The notes beneath the pieces were generated by a model. The model made no database searches. It was given only the letters and a program-made list of their open reading frames with translations, and was not told the origin of the DNA. Shown piece after piece: positions 6,295 to 10,920 of a stretch of DNA of 10,920 bases; position 1 is the first letter of the stretch, and each line of letters begins with the position of its first letter. The translations under genes and the position numbers were made by a program. Origin of the DNA: Bacteroidota bacterium (GTDB lineage: Bacteria; Bacteroidota; Rhodothermia; Rhodothermales; UBA10348); contig JACZYK010000058.1 of the NCBI GenBank assembly GCA_022571135.1, positions 1 to 10,920 of the forward strand, written 5' to 3'.

Positions 6295-8664
6295 TCACCA
6301 AATCGTCATTTTCAGAAGGTACAGTGGCCTTGGGTGAGAATTCCCCAATCGGTGGCCGAGTCGGTATCGCTGCTCCTGAAGAGTGTGTTTTAGTCCGAAG
6401 GGTGGTAGCTCATCGCGGAGGATCGTCACCTCAGGAAGTCCGGTGGCTCTCGTCTCCTGTCCTCCTGCGGACCAGAATTCAGTGTGGTGCAGATCCACAT
6501 GGTAGGCCATGTTGAACGCCTGAAGGGATTCTTCCCATCTTTCCAGTTCGAGTAAAGCGACTCCTTTGTTGTACCACGCGTCCGTACAGTTTGGAAGAAA
6601 TGCGAGCGCGCTGTCGTATGACCGGACGGCATCCTCCGATTGACGGACATACAGCAGTAGATTTCCCATATTGAAGTGGGCCGCTCCCGGGTAGGTCACC
6701 TGCTCGACGACGGCGGCGAGAGCCGTTACGGCATCCTGTCCCCGCCCGGCTCGTGCCAGTGTGCAGGCCCGATTGAAAGCCGTCACAGAATCGCCGGTTC
6801 GCGCCAGAGTCTTGTCATAATTCCGGAGCGCGCTGTCAAAATCACCAAGGATGTGATGGGACAGGCCTCGGTTGTGCAGGGCAATTTCGTTATTGGGATC
6901 CGTCTTTAGAACCTGATCGAAGATCCCGGAAGCTTCCTGTGCGCGGTTCATTTCCAACAGCATATTGGCTCTGTGCATCTGGATGCGGGGGTCCGAACCC
7001 CCGATCTCCACCGCCTCGTCCAGGCTCGACAGTGCATCCTGATATCTCTCCCCCAGTCCAGCCACGACGCTACGGGCAATCCAGGTATCCACATTGTCGG
7101 CATTCAAATTTCCTACCTGTTTAAGCGCCGCTCTGGCGCCCGTCATGTCACCGGATCGAACGAGACTCACGGCTTTGCCTCGCCAGGCCGTTGAAAAGTG
7201 GGGATCCTGCCCGAGTGCACCGTCGAAAGCCTCTACGGCCTCGATGAATCTCATCAACCGCATCAGTGCCAGGCCTTTGTTGTTCAGCGCCCCGGGGTGA
7301 TCGGGATTGAGCAGGAGGGCGTGGTCGTAATCGGAAACGGCCTCTTCATATCTACCAGTCCGAAATAGAATATTTCCCCGATTGGTCCACGCTGCCGTAT
7401 GGCTTCTGTCCAGGCCCAATGCCTGACCGTAAAGAATGAGTGCCTCGTCGAGGCGCCCGAGTGACTGGAGACAGGTTGCCTTATTGGTTAAGGCCTTGGT
7501 ATTTCGCGGCTCAGTCCGAAGCGCCTCCTCCAGATTCTGAAGGGCTTCATCGTATCTACGAGCCCGCATCAGGCTGATTCCGCGATTGTTCAGGGCGCGC
7601 GTATTTCCTGGCGAGAGTTGAAGCGCCTGATCGTAGCACTGTATGGCTTCGTCGAAGCGCTTTAGATACTGAAGACTCAGGCCCTTGTTCAGCCACGCGC
7701 CCGCCGTCATCTCGCTCTTGGCCGGAACGGGAATCACTTCACCGGTCTCGTGTCGAAGTCGTTCCCCCAGGTCGGCTCTCAAGTCAGCGAACGTCTGATA
7801 TCTACCTTCCGGATCTGCTACAATGCATTTACGGATGATTGGATCCAGCGCCGAGCCCGTGGAAAGCAAAGACAGTTTCTTATGGGCGCTTTCCATATCT
7901 CGCCAAAAACCGAGGCGTGCCTCGAGGGTGTTTTCCTCGGGCCAGGGCACCGTCACGGGCAGAGATCCACGGGTGACCATCTGATACAGAATAACCCCAA
8001 CGCTGTAAATATCGGATCTTACGTCGCAGGCTGCGGCATCCTCGAATTGCTCGGGCGGCATGTGGGTGGGCGTACCGAATCCGATACCCCGCATGGTCTG
8101 TCCTCGAAAGGCCTTGGCGGATTGCGTTTTTTCATCCTGTGATCCGGCTTCATCAGGAAAAGATCCCGGGTGGGTGGCCAGTCCGAAGTCGGTTATTTTC
8201 ACGTCCAGTTCCGGGCTGATCATTAGATTGGCGGGTTTCAGATCCCGGTGGCTGCGTATTCCCCGGGTGCGAGCATACTCCATTCCCAGGCAGATCTGCA
8301 CTCCCCATCGAAGGCTCTGGGCCAGATCCGGAGGGCGGTTTTTCAGAAACGCATCAAGCGCATTGAGCCCCGTATCACCCGGCGCCACGTACTCCATGCC
8401 CACAAAGAGTCGGTTCTCCAGTTCATCGATGAAATACGCCTGAACGACATAAGGATGTCCTCCAAGTGCGATCCAGACCTGCGACTCCTGTCGAAATCGA
8501 TCGATGGATTTCTTATCGCCGGCCGTCGGGAGGAATGTTTTCAGGGCGTAGACTCCACCGTCGTGACGTGCCGTTACCAAATAAACAATCCCGAATCCGC
8601 CTCGACCTAATACCTTGACGACTTCGTAGCGTCCTCCGATTACATCCCCTTGGCCGTATTCCAT
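6295..8664 (-). CDS. Cytoplasmic Ser/Thr protein kinase with twelve C-terminal TPR repeats
   Basis: This is a Hanks-type kinase that transfers ATP phosphate to Ser/Thr of partner proteins. From ATG 8664 (789 residues), the kinase domain covers about 12-305: Gly loop GRGGFGIV (20-27), lysine K42, helix-C E60, catalytic HRDLKPAN (139-146; D141, K143, N146), DFG 159-161, a PPE in place of APE (203-205) and D218 in the RSDIY helix. All catalytic residues are present, so it should be active. The activation segment, 162-202, is long and rich in Ser/Thr. Residues 321-727 hold twelve TPRs, nearly all exactly 34 residues, with the usual W/A-N-G-A-Y-A-P pattern. A basic tail (728-789) matches nothing I know. 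There is no membrane segment, unlike PknB-type sensors. TTG 8691 is an alternative start, three bases after the upstream stop; ATG 8664 sits just before the GDVIGGRYEV kinase start. Partners are probably bound through the TPRs. Confidence 0.93.
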   Translation of the reverse strand: MEYGQGDVIGGRYEVVKVLGRGGFGIVYLVTARHDGGVYALKTFLPTAGDKKSIDRFRQESQVWIALGGHPYVVQAYFIDELENRLFVGMEYVAPGDTGLNALDAFLKNRPPDLAQSLRWGVQICLGMEYARTRGIRSHRDLKPANLMISPELDVKITDFGLATHPGSFPDEAGSQDEKTQSAKAFRGQTMRGIGFGTPTHMPPEQFEDAAACDVRSDIYSVGVILYQMVTRGSLPVTVPWPEENTLEARLGFWRDMESAHKKLSLLSTGSALDPIIRKCIVADPEGRYQTFADLRADLGERLRHETGEVIPVPAKSEMTAGAWLNKGLSLQYLKRFDEAIQCYDQALQLSPGNTRALNNRGISLMRARRYDEALQNLEEALRTEPRNTKALTNKATCLQSLGRLDEALILYGQALGLDRSHTAAWTNRGNILFRTGRYEEAVSDYDHALLLNPDHPGALNNKGLALMRLMRFIEAVEAFDGALGQDPHFSTAWRGKAVSLVRSGDMTGARAALKQVGNLNADNVDTWIARSVVAGLGERYQDALSSLDEAVEIGGSDPRIQMHRANMLLEMNRAQEASGIFDQVLKTDPNNEIALHNRGLSHHILGDFDSALRNYDKTLARTGDSVTAFNRACTLARAGRGQDAVTALAAVVEQVTYPGAAHFNMGNLLLYVRQSEDAVRSYDSALAFLPNCTDAWYNKGVALLELERWEESLQAFNMAYHVDLHHTEFWSAGGQETRATGLPEVTILRDELPPFGLKHTLQEQRYRLGHRLGNSHPRPLYLLKMTIW

Positions 8665-8694
8665 ACCGATACCCGCGTTAAATCCTACCAAACA

Positions 8695-10341
8695 CTAGGT
8701 CCAGTCATCACCTCCGCCGAACAGCTCGTCGAACTTCGTATCGGAGAGTTCGTTGCCGTCTGGAGCCGTTTTGGTTTCCGTAGTTGTCGCCTTTCCGATG
8801 TCCGATTCAAGGGCCGTCCGCACTTCGGACAGGAGATCCTCGCTAGTGTATGGCTTGGGTAGGATTCGAATCTCCACGATATCGGCTCCGGCCGCTTCGT
8901 GTTGATCTTTTGGTAACCCTGAAACCGCTACGATCTTGACGCCAGGATCGATCGACCTCATTTCCCGGATCATGGTGGGTCCGTCCATCACGGGCATATT
9001 CATGTCCGTTACAACGACGTCAATTCGGTCTGTGTGTCGCTTGTACTGCTCGAGGCCTTCCTGACCGTTTTCCGCAGACAGTGTGTCGTACCCGAAGGAT
9101 TCAAGCATCTCGACATTCATTTCCAGCACAAATGGTTCATCATCAACCACCAGAATGCAGTTGCCTTCGCCTTCCTCGTCCGAAGTTTCTTCCTCTGCGG
9201 GCTCTGAAACCGAGTCTTCCCGGGCCTCTATCAGAGCCGGGAAATAGAGATTGAACGTCGATCCCTTTCCGACTTCCGTTTCTATATCGAGCAGTCCGCT
9301 GTGGGCTTTGACGATGGTGATGACCGTTGATAGACCCAGGCCGGTACCCTGACTACGCGATTTCGTCGTAAAGAAGGGATCGAAAATCTTCTTCAGATCC
9401 TCGTCTGAAATTCCCGTTCCGGTATCCCGGACCCAGATCCGAACGTACTCTCCGGATTTGCCGTCGGCAGAGATTCTGACGGCTTCGGCGGAATCGAGAG
9501 AGACATGGGCTGCTCCGACGGTAATCGTGCCGCCTCCCGGCATGGCGTCCTTCGCATTGACCATCAGATTGATCATCATCTGCTTGATTTGCATCGGATC
9601 GCCAGTCAGCATCGGGAGTTCATCTGGAATTTCGGATTTGATTTCAACCGCTTTCACAAAAGTCCTTTCTGCAAGTGTAACGGACTCCTTGAGCAGATGG
9701 CGTATCTGCATGACGATCAACTCTCCTTCGGCACCGCGGGCAAAGTCCAGCACCTGGCGGACTATATCGGCCCCTCTTCGTGCACTCTTTTCGATGCTAG
9801 ACAATTTCTTATTGATCCACTCGTCATCCGTACGTCGCTTAATCATCTCGGCGCCTATCAGAATCGGCCCGAGTACGTTGTTGAGATCGTGGGCGATGCC
9901 TCCGGCCAGCGTACCGATGCTCTCCAGTCGCTGCGCCTGAAGCGACTGGGTTTCCAGAAGGCGGTCCTCTGTAACGTCCAGGTCAATGATCAGGACAGCG
10001 GATGGCTCGCCGCCGGCGTCCCTGATCAGGGTCCATCGGCTGTCAACCGTAACCCGCGCACCCTCGATCGATGTGCCGGCCAGATCGCCTCGCCAGCGGC
10101 CATGCTCGATCGTAGTCCGCATGGCCAGGGTCTGCTGCTCATCTGCGTCTATACGAACGGGGTCGCCACCTTTTTCGGGCCACCCGAATACGTGTCCTGC
10201 AATCCGGTTCCAATAGAGAATCGTGTGCTCCAGGGACCGGATATGAATGGCGTGTTGCGCCTGATTCAGACTCGAAAGGACCGTTGCCGCATCCGCAGAA
10301 AGGTCGAATGGCCGACTTCCACTGAAAAGATCTTTATCCAT
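8695..10341 (-). CDS. Soluble PAS-containing hybrid histidine kinase with C-terminal receiver domain
   Basis: The protein (548 residues) autophosphorylates on His and passes phosphate to an Asp. A PAS/PAC-type sensor occupies about 22-128 (YWNRIAGHVFGWP at 43-55). The dimerisation helix has GGIAHDLNN with phosphoacceptor H151. The ATPase domain has an N box with N258, N262 and D265, a G1 box DTGTGI (306-311), an F box FDPFFTTK (320-327) and a G2 box GTGLGLS (332-338). After an acidic linker (about 376-393), the receiver (395-512) has D400/D401, phosphoacceptor D446, S474 and K496. A further tail (513-548) ends in the acidic sequence DELFGGGDDWT. No membrane segment or signal peptide is present, so it senses an internal cue. 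No output domain follows, so phosphate probably moves to a separate phosphotransfer protein, or the receiver tunes the kinase. ATG 10341 is supported by GAGGA six bases upstream. It is the first gene of the cluster. Confidence 0.94.
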   Translation of the reverse strand: MDKDLFSGSRPFDLSADAATVLSSLNQAQHAIHIRSLEHTILYWNRIAGHVFGWPEKGGDPVRIDADEQQTLAMRTTIEHGRWRGDLAGTSIEGARVTVDSRWTLIRDAGGEPSAVLIIDLDVTEDRLLETQSLQAQRLESIGTLAGGIAHDLNNVLGPILIGAEMIKRRTDDEWINKKLSSIEKSARRGADIVRQVLDFARGAEGELIVMQIRHLLKESVTLAERTFVKAVEIKSEIPDELPMLTGDPMQIKQMMINLMVNAKDAMPGGGTITVGAAHVSLDSAEAVRISADGKSGEYVRIWVRDTGTGISDEDLKKIFDPFFTTKSRSQGTGLGLSTVITIVKAHSGLLDIETEVGKGSTFNLYFPALIEAREDSVSEPAEEETSDEEGEGNCILVVDDEPFVLEMNVEMLESFGYDTLSAENGQEGLEQYKRHTDRIDVVVTDMNMPVMDGPTMIREMRSIDPGVKIVAVSGLPKDQHEAAGADIVEIRILPKPYTSEDLLSEVRTALESDIGKATTTETKTAPDGNELSDTKFDELFGGGDDWT

Positions 10342-10347
10342 GTTTTG

Positions 10348-10352
10348 TCCTC
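10348..10352 (-). promoter_or_regulatory. Shine-Dalgarno site of the hybrid histidine kinase gene
   Basis: On the minus strand GAGGA stands six bases before the ATG at 10341. It is the clearest ribosome-binding site in the window and fixes the start of the three-gene cluster. Confidence 0.7.
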
Positions 10353-10430
10353 GTCAGGACGCAAGAAGCACGCTCCGAACCCGTCGCTCCGGCGAAAAAG
10401 TAATCCGGCTCGTCTCGTTGTGCTACGATT

Positions 10431-10460
10431 AATATATATGTTCGTGATGCCCCACGCCAA
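10431..10460 (-). promoter_or_regulatory. Candidate promoter of the three-gene cluster
   Basis: On the minus strand TTGGCG (10460-10455) is followed after 16 bases by TATATA (10438-10433), or after 18 bases by TATATT (10436-10431). This is a fair match to a primary sigma-factor promoter and would leave a leader of roughly 80-90 bases. An upstream TATAAT at 10484-10479 is an alternative minus 10 box, but it has no good minus 35 partner. FCB bacteria often use other promoter sequences, so this remains tentative. Confidence 0.3.
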
Positions 10461-10544
10461 AAGTGTTGCCGAGTCCAAATTATAGATGTTTTAAAGTACT
10501 ATAAACTTAGAATCAACACTTCTGTGTCGATAGGCGGGAATCCG

Positions 10545-10920
10545 TTGTTCAAACGTCCGATCCAAGCAGGAATCATGGCCGTGTTGGGCTTCAGCCCTCA
10601 CATTACCAACGGACAGTCCACCGTCGCGGTTCAGAAGGTATCTGTTACCGTGGCGCCGATCGTCATCATGGCCGTATTCGGTGAGCCCCGCCCGTTCATT
10701 TTCGACGGTACGACGGAGCTGACCCGCATGATAGACGAATCCTCTTACTACAACCTCACGACGAATGTCGACGGCGTAGTGATTTCAGCCGAAATCGACG
10801 CCCCCATTCCCGAAGGTACTCTGCTCTTCCTCTCCGGAGAGTCGACGCTTGGATCGAGATGCGGACCGATCGATATTTCCCGGGCGACGAACTCCCGCGA
10901 GATCATCTCTTCCATCGACC
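10545..10920 (+). CDS. Secreted beta-rich protein of unknown function, 3' truncated
   Basis: The frame is open to the end of the window. I prefer TTG 10545 because it gives MFKRPIQAGIMAVLGFS, a plausible signal peptide with a basic start and hydrophobic core. GTG 10524 is another option. ATG 10575 would remove the basic residues. After the signal the sequence alternates short strands: VAVQKVSVTVAPIVIMAVFG, a Thr/Asp-rich loop, YYNLTTNVDGVVISAEID, then IPEGTLLFLSGES and ISRATNSREIISSI. I recall similar secreted proteins of unknown function in FCB genomes with a V-x-P-I-x-V-I strand followed by YxITTNxxxxxIxAxI, but I cannot name the family. One cysteine is visible in the seen part. It is divergent from the histidine kinase gene, with about 200 AT-rich bases between them. 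The missing 3' end prevents checking for a secretion tail. Confidence 0.6.
   Translation, partial: MFKRPIQAGIMAVLGFSPHITNGQSTVAVQKVSVTVAPIVIMAVFGEPRPFIFDGTTELTRMIDESSYYNLTTNVDGVVISAEIDAPIPEGTLLFLSGESTLGSRCGPIDISRATNSREIISSID

Noticed and set aside
9505..10485. 326-codon open frame on the + strand
   Set aside because: It is antisense to the histidine kinase, which has all of its catalytic boxes. No domain or start signal supports the antisense frame.
1..10920. CRISPR array, tRNA, rRNA or insertion sequence
   Set aside because: I saw no regular spaced repeats, cloverleaf with CCA-type ends, rRNA stretches or transposase motifs.

Overview
The window looks like a chromosomal piece of a Gram-negative bacterium of the FCB group (Bacteroidota/Rhodothermota or a relative). 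The main reason is that two different proteins end in a type A type IX secretion (T9SS) sorting domain, with the linker motif PNPFNPS or PNPFNPV followed by a beta-rich tail. Base composition is moderately GC-rich, and most strong genes have clean, long reading frames. Genus and species cannot be read from this sequence.

Layout. On the + strand, 3-1028 is the 3' part of a large secreted Asp-box (BNR/sortilin-like) beta-propeller protein with a T9SS tail. A hairpin at about 1044-1077 probably ends its transcript. At 1189-3060 lies a second secreted protein. It has a signal peptide, four tandem domains that look like family 2 carbohydrate-binding modules, a proline-rich linker and a T9SS tail, but no catalytic domain. 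The stretch 3051-3901 is degraded: a minus-strand remnant (about 3051-3482) and a divergent plus-strand remnant (3501-3790) each look like small genes interrupted by frameshifts.

From 10341 down to 3902, on the minus strand, three genes are packed head to tail: a soluble PAS-containing hybrid histidine kinase with a C-terminal receiver (10341-8695), a soluble Ser/Thr protein kinase with about twelve TPR repeats (8664-6295), and a two-ring Clp/Hsp100 AAA+ unfoldase (6271-3902). Gaps of at most about 30 bases, and possible start codons that touch or overlap the upstream stop, suggest one translationally coupled operon. The operon has a candidate promoter and a good Shine-Dalgarno site upstream of 10341. 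On the + strand, a divergent gene for a secreted beta-rich protein starts at about 10545 and runs off the window.

Working model (inference): the histidine kinase senses a cytoplasmic signal through PAS, the Ser/Thr kinase uses its TPR array to dock partners, and the Clp ATPase remodels complexes rather than feeding ClpP, since it has no ClpP-binding loop. I know of no described system with exactly this trio, so it is the best candidate here for something new.
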